64,000 bases of DNA from Clostridium cylindrosporum DSM 605 (GTDB lineage: Bacteria > Bacillota > Clostridia > Clostridiales > Caloramatoraceae), in the NCBI RefSeq assembly GCF_001047375.1, contig NZ_LFVU01000027.1:372001-436000 (forward strand), written 5' to 3'. The position numbers were made by a program, and so were the translations under genes. Below are positions 46,075-54,347 of this stretch, in pieces; positions within the stretch are counted from its first letter, which is position 1, and every line of letters starts with the position of its first letter. The notes beneath the pieces were generated by a model. It made no database searches, was not told where the DNA came from, and saw only the letters and a program-made list of their open reading frames with translations.

Positions 46075-47145
46075 ATGTTTAAAAAAATAAGTGTTATTGT
46101 TGTGGACGATTCAGCTTTTATGAGAAAAGCAATTTCAGATATGATAAATTCTCAAAAAGATATGGAAGTTATTGAAGTGGCTAGAAATGGTATTGATGCA
46201 ATAGAAAAGGCAATAAGATTATCCCCAGATATAATTACCTTGGATGTTGAGATGCCAAAGCTTAATGGACTTGAAGCACTAAAAGAAATTAAACGAAAAA
46301 CTAAAAGTGAAGTTATAATGCTTAGTAGTTTAACAGCTGAGGGTTCTGAAACAACAATGGATTGTCTAAAGGAAGGGGCTTTTGATTTTATTCAAAAGCC
46401 ATCAGGTTCCATTTCTTTAGATATAGATATTTTAGTTAATGAGCTAGCAGAAAAGATTAGATATGCTAATAGAAATATAAAAAGAGCCTCTAATACTATT
46501 ATTAGAGGGAATGTTAAAGTGCAAAACACAAATAATGTAGTTAGAGCAAGTGTACAGAAAGGGAAAATGTTTAATGGAGATGTTAAAGCTATTGTAATCG
46601 GCGCATCAACAGGTGGACCTAAAGTTTTATTCGAGATTTTAACATCAATTCCGAAATCTATTAACATTCCAATATTTGTTGTTCAGCATATGCCAAAGGG
46701 ATTTACAAAGGCCTTTGCTGATAGAATTAACAAAAACTCGGAACTTAATGTTGTAGAGGCAAGGGATGGAGATAGAATTGAAAAGAATACTATCTATATT
46801 GCTCCCGGAGGATATCATATGACTATTAAGTCAAAGGATCAAATAGCACTAGATTTAGACCCACCAATTCATGGAGTAAGACCTGCTGTTGATAAATTAT
46901 TTGAATCTGCGGCAAAAGTATATAAAGATACTCTTGTTGGATGTATTTGTACAGGTATGGGGAAAGATGGGGCAATAGGAATCAAAAGTATTAAGTTGTT
47001 AGGTGGATATACTATTTCTCAAGATGAGGCAACTTCTGTTGTATATGGTATGCCAAAGGCAGCATATGAAACTGGGTGTGTAGATAGCACGCTTCCATAT
47101 GGGAAAATTTCAGAGGAACTAATTAGGCTAGTTAGAAGGAAGTGA
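46075..47145 (+). CDS. cheB: Chemotaxis response regulator methylesterase CheB
   Basis: CheB removes methyl groups from receptors when phosphorylated by CheA. The 356-residue protein has a receiver domain with Asp57 in TLDVEMPKLNG and a C-terminal methylesterase domain with Ser178 in GASTGG, His205 in VQHMP and Asp298 in CTGMGKDGA, the catalytic triad. It starts 3 bases after the cheD stop and precedes cheR by 4 bases, so the cluster is tightly coupled. Confidence 0.97.
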   Translation: MFKKISVIVVDDSAFMRKAISDMINSQKDMEVIEVARNGIDAIEKAIRLSPDIITLDVEMPKLNGLEALKEIKRKTKSEVIMLSSLTAEGSETTMDCLKEGAFDFIQKPSGSISLDIDILVNELAEKIRYANRNIKRASNTIIRGNVKVQNTNNVVRASVQKGKMFNGDVKAIVIGASTGGPKVLFEILTSIPKSINIPIFVVQHMPKGFTKAFADRINKNSELNVVEARDGDRIEKNTIYIAPGGYHMTIKSKDQIALDLDPPIHGVRPAVDKLFESAAKVYKDTLVGCICTGMGKDGAIGIKSIKLLGGYTISQDEATSVVYGMPKAAYETGCVDSTLPYGKISEELIRLVRRK

Positions 47146-47149
47146 TTAA

Positions 47150-47926
47150 GTGGAATTTCAAAGAATAGAAGAACATGTTAAAGCAGCATATGGTATAGAT
47201 CTTGCATCATACAAATCAAAGCAACTAGTTAGAAGAATAGAAAATTTTATGTTAAGAGTTGGTGCAAAATCTGAAGTTGAATTTATAAGTATATTAAAAA
47301 AAGATGAAAAAATTTCAAAAAAGTTTCAAGATCATTTAACAATTAATGTTTCAGAATTCTTTAGAAATAAAGAAATGTTTTTACAATTAGAAAAGGAAAT
47401 AAAGGATAGATTGTCTCCAGAGAAGAATGTACTAAAAATATGGAGTGCAGCATGCTCATATGGAGCAGAGCCATATACACTTGCAATTATAATGGACAGG
47501 CTAACAAAGGGTAAAAAGCATAATATAATAGCTACTGATATAGATTTAACTATACTTCAAAGAGCTAAAGAAGGAAGATACTTAAAAAGTGATGTAAAAA
47601 ATGTAGATGGCAATCTTTTGGATAAATATTTTGAAATAAGAGACGAAAATTATTACATAAGCGAAGAAATCAAAAGAAGAGTAACGTTTAAAAAACATGA
47701 CTTAATATTAGACAGATATGAAAAAGGGTTTGATCTAATAGTATGCAGAAACGTTGTCATATATTTTACTCAAGAAGCTAAGAGAAAAATATATGAAAAA
47801 TTCTACGAAGCTTTAAATTCAGGGGGTCTTTTATTTGTAGGTGCAACAGAGAGCATATACAATTATAGAGAAATTGGATTTGAAAAAGCTGCAACTTTCA
47901 TATATAAAAAGCCAGGGGGGAAGTAA
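47150..47926 (+). CDS. cheR: Chemotaxis protein methyltransferase CheR
   Basis: CheR methylates receptor glutamates with S-adenosylmethionine. The 258-residue protein has the N-terminal helical domain (VRRIENFMLRVG, HLTINVSEFFRN) and a Rossmann domain with WSAACSYGAEPYTLAI, the ATDID loop and DLIVCRNVVIYF. It lacks any TPR tail. The start is GTG after AGAAGGAAGTGATTAA. It lies between cheB and cheA with 2-4-base gaps. Confidence 0.97.
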   Translation: MEFQRIEEHVKAAYGIDLASYKSKQLVRRIENFMLRVGAKSEVEFISILKKDEKISKKFQDHLTINVSEFFRNKEMFLQLEKEIKDRLSPEKNVLKIWSAACSYGAEPYTLAIIMDRLTKGKKHNIIATDIDLTILQRAKEGRYLKSDVKNVDGNLLDKYFEIRDENYYISEEIKRRVTFKKHDLILDRYEKGFDLIVCRNVVIYFTQEAKRKIYEKFYEALNSGGLLFVGATESIYNYREIGFEKAATFIYKKPGGK

Positions 47927-47928
47927 TT

Positions 47929-49920
47929 ATGGATATGTCCCAGTACCTTGATATTTTCCTAGAAGAGTCATTAGAAAATCTAGAAAATCTTAATCAAGGA
48001 ATATTAGAACTTGAAAACAATCCAGAGGATAAAGATACTATAAATTCTATATTTAGAGTTGCTCATACACTGAAGGGTATGGCAGGGAGTATGGGTTTTA
48101 CAGATATAGCGAACTTAACTCACAAGATGGAAAATGTACTTGATAAATTTAGACATGATGAATTAAAGGTTACATCTGATGTCGTTACAGTTCTTTTTAA
48201 ATGCTTAGATACCTTAGAACAAATGATTCATAATGTACAAGAAGGTATTGATGACAAAATAGAAATAGATGAAATAATAAATACTCTTATTTCTATTGAA
48301 AAAGGAGAAGGAATACCAGGAGCTCAGGAGATTACACCTGAAGTTGATGCGTTAGGTAGTGAATATGATTTTTCACTAAATGAATATGATAAAAATATAA
48401 TAAAAGAAGCTAAAGAAAAAGGCTATAGTGTATATAAGATAACTATTAATATCTACCCAGATTGTATTTTAAAAGCAGCTAGAGCATTTTTAGCATATAA
48501 GACCCTAGAGGATATGGGGGATATTGTAAAGTGCACTCCCTCTGTTGAGGATCTTGAACAAGAAAACTTTGATAGAACATTTGGAGTAGTACTAGTTACT
48601 GAAAAGGAAGAAGATGTTATAAGAGAGGCAATGAAAAGTGTTTCTGAGCTTGAAAGTATTGTTATGGAATCTTTAGAAGAAGATGAAGAGGCAGTTAACG
48701 AGATTGAAGAGGTAAAAGAAAACAACATTGTAGCTGATGTTAAGAAAAATAGCGAGAAAGCTGTAAAGGAAGAAGAGAAATCTTCTAAAAAGGTAAATCA
48801 ATCTGTTAGGGTAGATCTTGAAAGGTTAGACAAGCTAATGAATCTTGTTGGGGAACTTGTTATGCATAGAACAAGACTTGAGCAAATAAGTGCAAATCAT
48901 AAGTTAACAGACCTACATGAAACACTAGAGCAGGTTGGTAGAATTAGTTCAGATCTTCAGGATTTAGTTATGAAGGTTAGAATGGTACCAGTTGAAAGAG
49001 TATTTAATAGATTCCCAAGACTTGTTCGAGATCTTGCAAATGAACTTGGAAAAAACATTCATTTGATAGTAGAAGGTGAAGGGACTGAGCTTGATAGAAC
49101 AGTAATAGATGAAATTGGAGAGCCTCTAGTGCATCTAATTAGAAATTCAGCAGATCATGGAATTGAATCTATAGAAGAAAGAAAAAAAGCAGGTAAAAGT
49201 GAAGAAGGTACTATTAAGCTGATTGCCTACCAAGAAGGAAATAAGGCTATTATTAGAGTTGAAGATGATGGTAAAGGAATTGACGTAGAAAAAGTAAAGA
49301 GAAAAGCTGAATCATTGTCTATAGATACAGAGGGAATGTCCGACAACGATATTAGAGCACTAATATTTATGCAAGGCTTTAGCACAAGTGAAAAGGTTAC
49401 AGATGTATCAGGACGAGGAGTTGGAATGGACGTTGTTAGAACGAAGATTTCAGCCATAGGAGGAAGTATAGAAGTTGTAAGTGAAGAAGGAGTAGGTTCT
49501 TCAATAATTATTAGACTTCCACTAACTTTATCCATAATACAAGCACTGTTAGTAAAGGTTCATGAAGAGACCTTCGCTATATCACTAGGATTTATTGATA
49601 GAGTTATAAACATAAATGTTAATGAAATTAAGAAAACAAATAATAAGGAAATTATTGTTTATAGAGAAAATGTTATTCCTATTATAAGAGTAGCAGAAAG
49701 ATTAAATTTAGATGAGTCTGAGAATGAAGAGAAGTTCCTTGTAATGGTAAATGTAGGAGAAAAAACAGTTGGACTTTTAGTTGATGATTTATTTGGTCAA
49801 CAAGAAATAGTAATAAAGTCTATGGGAGGAACACTTCAAAATCTTAAAGAATATGTTGGTGCTACTGTTCTTGGAGATGGGCTTGTTACTTTAATATTAG
49901 ATGTTGCGGCTCTTGTGTAA
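47929..49920 (+). CDS. cheA: Chemotaxis histidine kinase CheA
   Basis: CheA phosphorylates CheY and CheB in response to receptor state. The 663-residue protein has P1/HPt (His46 in VAHTLKGMAGSMG), a P2 domain (about 150-245) for CheY/CheB binding, P3 dimerisation (about 290-355, RLDKLMNLVGELVMHRTRLEQ without a break to MVPVERVF), P4 ATPase (HLIRNSADHGIE N box; DDGKGID and SGRGVGMDVV G boxes), and P5 CheW-like (about 525-660). All key motifs are intact. The start follows AGGGGGGAAGTAATT. Confidence 0.97.
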   Translation: MDMSQYLDIFLEESLENLENLNQGILELENNPEDKDTINSIFRVAHTLKGMAGSMGFTDIANLTHKMENVLDKFRHDELKVTSDVVTVLFKCLDTLEQMIHNVQEGIDDKIEIDEIINTLISIEKGEGIPGAQEITPEVDALGSEYDFSLNEYDKNIIKEAKEKGYSVYKITINIYPDCILKAARAFLAYKTLEDMGDIVKCTPSVEDLEQENFDRTFGVVLVTEKEEDVIREAMKSVSELESIVMESLEEDEEAVNEIEEVKENNIVADVKKNSEKAVKEEEKSSKKVNQSVRVDLERLDKLMNLVGELVMHRTRLEQISANHKLTDLHETLEQVGRISSDLQDLVMKVRMVPVERVFNRFPRLVRDLANELGKNIHLIVEGEGTELDRTVIDEIGEPLVHLIRNSADHGIESIEERKKAGKSEEGTIKLIAYQEGNKAIIRVEDDGKGIDVEKVKRKAESLSIDTEGMSDNDIRALIFMQGFSTSEKVTDVSGRGVGMDVVRTKISAIGGSIEVVSEEGVGSSIIIRLPLTLSIIQALLVKVHEETFAISLGFIDRVININVNEIKKTNNKEIIVYRENVIPIIRVAERLNLDESENEEKFLVMVNVGEKTVGLLVDDLFGQQEIVIKSMGGTLQNLKEYVGATVLGDGLVTLILDVAALV

Positions 49921-49934
49921 AGAAGGTGATTTAA

Positions 49935-50537
49935 ATGGATAAAGCTTTAAACGAGCTTCAACTTGATGCTCTAAGAGAAGTTGGGAATATAGGCGCAGGT
50001 AATGCAGCCACTGCTCTATCACAAATATTAAATAAAAAAATAGATATGATGGTTCCAAAGGTTGACGTTGTACCATTTGATAATATCGTCGAAAAACTAG
50101 GTAATGAAGAAAAAGTAGTTGTGGCGGTATTACTAAAGGTTTTTGGAGATGCTCCTGGAAACATTTTATTTGTAATGGATGAAAAGAAGTCACAAGAATT
50201 TTCATCTGTAATGCTAGCGGGATTTGAAGATGTACCAGAGGAAATGCATATATCAGTATTTCAAGAAATAGGAAATATACTTGGAAATTCATATATAGGC
50301 GCCATCTCTCAAATAACTGGTCTAAATCTTATATCATCAGTACCAGCAGTAGCAACAGATATGGTTATAGCAGTTCTTACAACAACATTTTTAGATGCAG
50401 AACAATATAGTGATTACGTATTATCTATAGACACAAATTTTATTGATGAGTATAATAAAGAATCGGGTGGCAGTATATTTTATGTACCAAAGCCAGGATC
50501 TTTAGATAAAATTCTTACAAAACTTGGACTAAATTAG
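49935..50537 (+). CDS. cheC: CheY-P phosphatase CheC
   Basis: CheC dephosphorylates CheY-P and binds CheD. The 200-residue protein has two pseudo-repeated active sites: Glu15-Asn18 in LREVGNIGAGNAATAL and Glu111-Asn114 in FQEIGNILGNSY, matching the E-x2-N pairs of the T. maritima protein. The start follows AGAAGGTGATTTAA. With FliY, it gives this organism two CheY-P phosphatases. Confidence 0.96.
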   Translation: MDKALNELQLDALREVGNIGAGNAATALSQILNKKIDMMVPKVDVVPFDNIVEKLGNEEKVVVAVLLKVFGDAPGNILFVMDEKKSQEFSSVMLAGFEDVPEEMHISVFQEIGNILGNSYIGAISQITGLNLISSVPAVATDMVIAVLTTTFLDAEQYSDYVLSIDTNFIDEYNKESGGSIFYVPKPGSLDKILTKLGLN

Positions 50538-50582
50538 AGTTCGAAAAAGACTAGACGAGTGTAGATTTAAGGAGGGTATAAA

Positions 50583-50942
50583 ATGCCAAAGGTATTAATT
50601 GTTGATGATGCAGCATTTATGAGAATGATGTTAAAGGATATTTTAACAAAGAATGGGTATGAAGTAATTGGAGAAGCACCTAATGGAGCAAAGGGTGTTG
50701 AATTATATAAAGCAGAAAGACCAGATGTTGTTACAATGGATATTACAATGCCTGAGATGGATGGGATTCAAGCTTTAAAGGAAATAAAGGCAATAGATCC
50801 AGGAGCTACTGTAATTATGTGTTCAGCAATGGGACAACAAGCAATGGTTATGGAAGCTATAAAATCAGGAGCAAAGGACTTTATAGTAAAACCATTCCAA
50901 CCAGAAAGAGTAATGGAATCCTTCAAAAAAGTTCTTGGATAG
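50583..50942 (+). CDS. cheY: Chemotaxis response regulator CheY
   Basis: A 119-residue single-domain receiver with the acidic pocket DD (8-9), phosphoacceptor Asp53 in TMDITMPEMDG, Thr/Ser at SAMGQ, and Lys103 in IVKPFQ. It carries the signal from CheA to the flagellar switch (FliM/FliY, both downstream). The start follows AAGGAGGGTATAAA. It is followed 11 bases later by the second cheW. Confidence 0.97.
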   Translation: MPKVLIVDDAAFMRMMLKDILTKNGYEVIGEAPNGAKGVELYKAERPDVVTMDITMPEMDGIQALKEIKAIDPGATVIMCSAMGQQAMVMEAIKSGAKDFIVKPFQPERVMESFKKVLG

Positions 50943-50953
50943 GAGTGAGGATT

Positions 50954-51346
50954 GTGCAAGTAGTTGTATTTACTTTAGGAAGTGAAAAATTTGCACTAGA
51001 AACGAGAATAGTACACGGAATAGAAAAAATGATGACAATAACTAGGGTTCCAACGGCTCCTTATTATATTAAGGGACTTGCAAATCTTAGAGGTAGTATA
51101 ATATCAGTAATAAATCTTAAGTCATATTTAAATATGGATAACATTAATGAAGAAGATAATATTATCATAATTGAACTTGGAGAAGAGAAAGTTGGTATTA
51201 TGGTAGATAATGTACACGAGGTTGTAGATATTTCCCATGACATGATAGAAAGGGTAAATGACGCTTCATCTTATATAAAGGGTGTAATTAACTTTCAAGA
51301 TAGCGTAGTAACACTTTTAGAGGGGGAAATGCTTCTAGAGCAATAG
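50954..51346 (+). CDS. cheW: Chemotaxis coupling protein CheW (second copy)
   Basis: A 130-residue CheW: VVVFTLGSEKFALETRIVHG, APYYIKGLANLRGSIISVINL and GIMVDNVHEVVD. The GTG at 50954 follows AGGAGTGAGG with 8-base spacing. A longer open frame extends upstream to 50819 but only through out-of-frame cheY sequence, so that part is not protein. Being next to cheY and fliM, it may serve the main receptor array while the first copy serves others. Confidence 0.93.
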   Translation: MQVVVFTLGSEKFALETRIVHGIEKMMTITRVPTAPYYIKGLANLRGSIISVINLKSYLNMDNINEEDNIIIIELGEEKVGIMVDNVHEVVDISHDMIERVNDASSYIKGVINFQDSVVTLLEGEMLLEQ

Positions 51347-51363
51347 GATAAGGAGGGAAAAAA

Positions 51364-52353
51364 GTGAGCGAAGTACTGTCACAAAGTGAAATAGATGCCC
51401 TCCTGGCAGCTTTATCCACAGGAGAAATTGGGATAGAAGAGGATACTCAAGAAGAGAAACAAAGAGTTAAAAAATATGACTTTAAAAGACCTAACAAGTT
51501 TTCAAAGGATCATACAAAAACTCTTGAAAGAGTACATGATAATTTTGCTAGAATAGCATCTAATTATTTAGCAGCTCATTTAAGAACCTCTGTTCAAATA
51601 CATGTTATAAGTTCAGAACAAATAACTTTTGAAGAGTTTATTCATTCTATACCTAATCCTACTATACTAATGACATATTACCTGGATCCATTCTCTGGAC
51701 CATTTTTATTTGAAACAGGTCCACAGTTTGTATTTCAGGTTATAGATATATTATTTGGTGGGCAGGGGAAAAGTGTTTTAAAGACAAGAGAGTTTACTGA
51801 TATAGAAAAAAATGTAATTAAGAGAATAAATGAAAAACTCTTAGAAAATTTAAAACTAGCTTGGGAAGACATTATGGATATTGACGTAAGGATAGATGGA
51901 CTTGAAACGAACCCAGTGCTTAATCAATCAATGGCTCCTAATGAACCAGTTAGTATTATTACTATGTCAGTAGAGTTATCTAATAATAAAAGTTTTATAA
52001 ACATGTGTATTCCTTATATTTCTATAGAAAAGTTTATAGAAAAACTAGTATTCCAATATAAAGCGGCAACATCAGCTAGTCGTGATGATGAACATAAAAA
52101 GCAGATGGAAAGAAAAATACAAGGTGTTATACTAGATTCTCACGTAGAACTTGGTAAAAGCATCGTAAGCGTAAATGATTTTCTGCATCTGAGAATTGGT
52201 GATTGTATTACTTTAAATAGAAAAACTAGTGAGCCATTAGATATGTATGTAGAAAAAAGAAAGCACTTTAAAGTATACCCTGGAAATATAGGTAGGAAAA
52301 CAGGTGTACAAATAGTAGAAATTTTAGATAAGGATGTGGAAGACAATGAATGA
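51364..52353 (+). CDS. fliM: Flagellar motor switch protein FliM
   Basis: FliM forms the C-ring and binds CheY-P. The 329-residue protein starts with the conserved CheY-P-binding peptide (EVLSQSEIDALLAAL), followed by the CheC-like middle domain (YDFKRPNKFSKDHTKTLERV and TLERVHDNFARIAS) and a FliN-like C-terminal domain (about 245-320). The start is GTG after AAGGAGGGAAAAA. It overlaps fliY by 8 bases. Confidence 0.97.
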   Translation: MSEVLSQSEIDALLAALSTGEIGIEEDTQEEKQRVKKYDFKRPNKFSKDHTKTLERVHDNFARIASNYLAAHLRTSVQIHVISSEQITFEEFIHSIPNPTILMTYYLDPFSGPFLFETGPQFVFQVIDILFGGQGKSVLKTREFTDIEKNVIKRINEKLLENLKLAWEDIMDIDVRIDGLETNPVLNQSMAPNEPVSIITMSVELSNNKSFINMCIPYISIEKFIEKLVFQYKAATSASRDDEHKKQMERKIQGVILDSHVELGKSIVSVNDFLHLRIGDCITLNRKTSEPLDMYVEKRKHFKVYPGNIGRKTGVQIVEILDKDVEDNE

Positions 52354-53491
52354 TGGACTACTTTCACAAGAAGAGATTGATGCTCTATTAGGAGGAGATT
52401 CTAAAGCAGATGTACCAAGTACAGATGTAGAAGAGAAAACTTTAGGTGAGATTATAACAGAAAGTGATAAAGACTTACTTGGAGAAATAGGAAATATATC
52501 TATGGGGTCAGCGTCCACAGCCCTATCGACTATATTAAATAAGAAGGTTAACATAACAACTCCAAAAGTATCACTAACATCAATAAAAGATATAAAAGGA
52601 AATATGATTGTTCCGATGGTTGCGCTGGAAGTTTTATATACAGAAGGGTTAACCGGAGCTAATTTACTTGTTATGAAGATAGCTGATGCAGCAGTTATCT
52701 CTAGCTTAATGATGGGTGGAGATGGAAGCATAGACCCTGAAATAAGTGAACTTGGTGAACTTGAACTAAGTGCAGTTTCAGAGGCTATGAACCAAATGGT
52801 AGGATCATCTGCAACATCTCTATCAACAATGTTAGGTTTTCCAGTAAATATATCACCCCCAAATTCTAGGGTTTGGAGAGATAAAACTGATAAGTTAGCA
52901 GATCATGTTGATGAAAATGAAGAAATAGTAAAAATAGCATTTAGTCTAACAATTGAAGAACATGTTGACAGTGAGATAATGCTTATACTGAGACATGATA
53001 CAGCTAGAGCAATCATCAATAAAATGATAGGTGGAGGCGATGAAGCCGCTACACCTGATGCAGTAGAAAAAGTTCCTCAGCAGGAATTAAAGCAAGAGGC
53101 TGCTGTAGCTACTAATAATGTTACATATCAAGTAAGCGAAGAAGCAAAATTATCACCATCAATTAATAGAGATCAAAACGTTCAAAGGGCAGAGTTTGCA
53201 CCATTAAGTGCTGTTGAAACTCATGAAACAAAAAATATTGATCTTATATTAGATGTTCCTTTAGAAATATCTGTAGTTCTTGGAAGAACTAAAAAGACGA
53301 TTCAAGATATACTAGATCTTGGGACGGGCTCTTTAATTGAGCTAGATAAACTTACTGAAGAACCAGTTGAAATATTAGTAAATGGTAAAAAAGTAGCTTT
53401 AGGTGAAGTTGTAGTAATAGACGAGAACTTTGGCGTTAGAATAACAAGTATAATAAATAGTATAGATAGAGTGAAAAGTCTACAGGGTTAA
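52346..53491 (+). CDS. fliY: Flagellar motor switch phosphatase FliY (FliN-type C-terminus)
   Basis: FliY joins the C-ring and dephosphorylates CheY-P. The 381-residue protein has an N-terminal CheY-binding peptide (LLSQEEIDALLGGD), a CheC-like domain with two E-x2-N sites (Glu47-Asn50 in GEIGNISMGS and Glu146-Asn149 in SEAMNQMVGS), a linker, and a C-terminal FliN domain (LDVPLEISVVLGRTKKTIQD). Both phosphatase sites appear intact. The ATG at 52346 is chosen within fliM; an in-frame ATG at 52334 is possible. The last codons form part of the terminator. Confidence 0.95.
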   Translation: MNDGLLSQEEIDALLGGDSKADVPSTDVEEKTLGEIITESDKDLLGEIGNISMGSASTALSTILNKKVNITTPKVSLTSIKDIKGNMIVPMVALEVLYTEGLTGANLLVMKIADAAVISSLMMGGDGSIDPEISELGELELSAVSEAMNQMVGSSATSLSTMLGFPVNISPPNSRVWRDKTDKLADHVDENEEIVKIAFSLTIEEHVDSEIMLILRHDTARAIINKMIGGGDEAATPDAVEKVPQQELKQEAAVATNNVTYQVSEEAKLSPSINRDQNVQRAEFAPLSAVETHETKNIDLILDVPLEISVVLGRTKKTIQDILDLGTGSLIELDKLTEEPVEILVNGKKVALGEVVVIDENFGVRITSIINSIDRVKSLQG

Positions 53492-53506
53492 TCCTGTAGA
53501 CTTTTT
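53474..53506 (+). terminator. Intrinsic terminator of the che-fliM-fliY operon
   Basis: AAAAGTCTACAGG (53474-53486), loop GTTAAT, CCTGTAGACTTTT (53493-53505): perfect 13-bp stem with U-tract. The fliY stop codon (53489-53491) is in the loop. Confidence 0.95.
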
Positions 53507-53548
53507 AAAATTGAAATGGTAATATTTAATAATTAATATTAATAAGGG

Positions 53549-53575
53549 TTAATTTATACAATAATTAATCGATAT
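53549..53575 (+). promoter_or_regulatory. Possible sigma-28/sigma-D promoter of flgM
   Basis: TTAA (53549-53552), 15 bases, ATCGATAT (53568-53575) resembles the flagellar sigma consensus TAAA-N15-GCCGATAT: CGATAT is intact, the first two -10 bases and one -35 base differ. It sits about 40 bases before flgM, where such a late promoter is expected. Confidence 0.45.
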
Positions 53576-53615
53576 AAGTATTAGGTTAAAAGGTTTAATA
53601 AAAGGAGTGCTTAAA

Positions 53616-53891
53616 ATGAAAATACAGGGGAATAGCAATGTAGTAGTTAACCTCTATAAGCAAAATATAAATACATTAAATAACATTAAGGGCAAAACAA
53701 AAACTTCAGATAGGATTGAATTATCAAATACAGGAAAAGAAATTTCAAAATTTATAGAAGAATATAGAAACACAGAACTAACCAGTGATAAAGTAGAACA
53801 AATTAGGGCAAAGATTAATGAAGGTAAATATAAAGTAAATGCTGAGGATTTAGCTAAATCTATGCTTGATGAAATTAAAAGAGGTGTATAG
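53616..53891 (+). CDS. flgM: Anti-sigma-28 factor FlgM
   Basis: A 91-residue protein with the FlgM pattern: flexible N-terminus, then DRIELSNTGKEISKFIEEYR and VEQIRAKINEGKYKVNAEDLA. It inhibits the flagellar sigma factor until the hook is complete and then is exported. The ATG at 53616 follows AAAGGAGTGCTTAAA; a GTG at 53607 is rejected. The stop codon directly abuts the flgN start (TAG then ATG), so coupling is expected. Confidence 0.94.
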   Translation: MKIQGNSNVVVNLYKQNINTLNNIKGKTKTSDRIELSNTGKEISKFIEEYRNTELTSDKVEQIRAKINEGKYKVNAEDLAKSMLDEIKRGV

Positions 53892-54332
53892 ATGAATATA
53901 ACACTTAATGAAATATATAATTACCTTCTTGAAACTTTTAGAGAGCTTGATTCTTTATTAGATAAAGAAAAGGAAGTTTTAATGGAAAATAAAGGTGGAG
54001 AGCTTTTAAAAGTAGTAGAGGAAAAGAAGGTACTAGTTAGGAAGATATCTTTACTAGAAGAAAAAAGAATCTCACTTACAAAGGAAATGACTATAAGTGA
54101 TTTAGTATTAGCTGGATTTGTTACTGAGGAAGATATTAATAGTTTGAAGAATCTAGCTAAAAGCATAGAATATAAAAATGAGACAAATAAAATGCTTACA
54201 AATCAATCGCTTCATTTTATAAAGGCAATTAAGTTTGCTTTAACACCAAATCAAAATAGAGTAACGACTTATGGGAATCAGGGAATTATTGGAGAAAAAG
54301 CAGCTGATTCTATTTTTTCTACAAAATTATAG
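53892..54332 (+). CDS. flgN: FlgN-type flagellar export chaperone
   Basis: A 146-residue, mostly helical, highly charged protein: LETFRELDSLLDKEKEVLME and EEKKVLVRKISLLEEKRISL form a long helix pair, and NEMTNKMLTNQSLHFIKAIK-type sequence (KMLTNQSLHFIKAI) sits near the end. It matches FlgN, the chaperone of hook-associated proteins FlgK and FlgL, encoded just downstream. The start immediately follows the flgM stop, and GAGGTG upstream serves as its ribosome binding site. Confidence 0.85.
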   Translation: MNITLNEIYNYLLETFRELDSLLDKEKEVLMENKGGELLKVVEEKKVLVRKISLLEEKRISLTKEMTISDLVLAGFVTEEDINSLKNLAKSIEYKNETNKMLTNQSLHFIKAIKFALTPNQNRVTTYGNQGIIGEKAADSIFSTKL

Positions 54333-54347
54333 GCGGTGACAATTTAA

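Noticed and set aside
50819-50953. N-terminal extension of the second CheW through cheY
   Set aside because: The extension is cheY read in another frame; a proper ribosome binding site and start codon are at 50941-50956.
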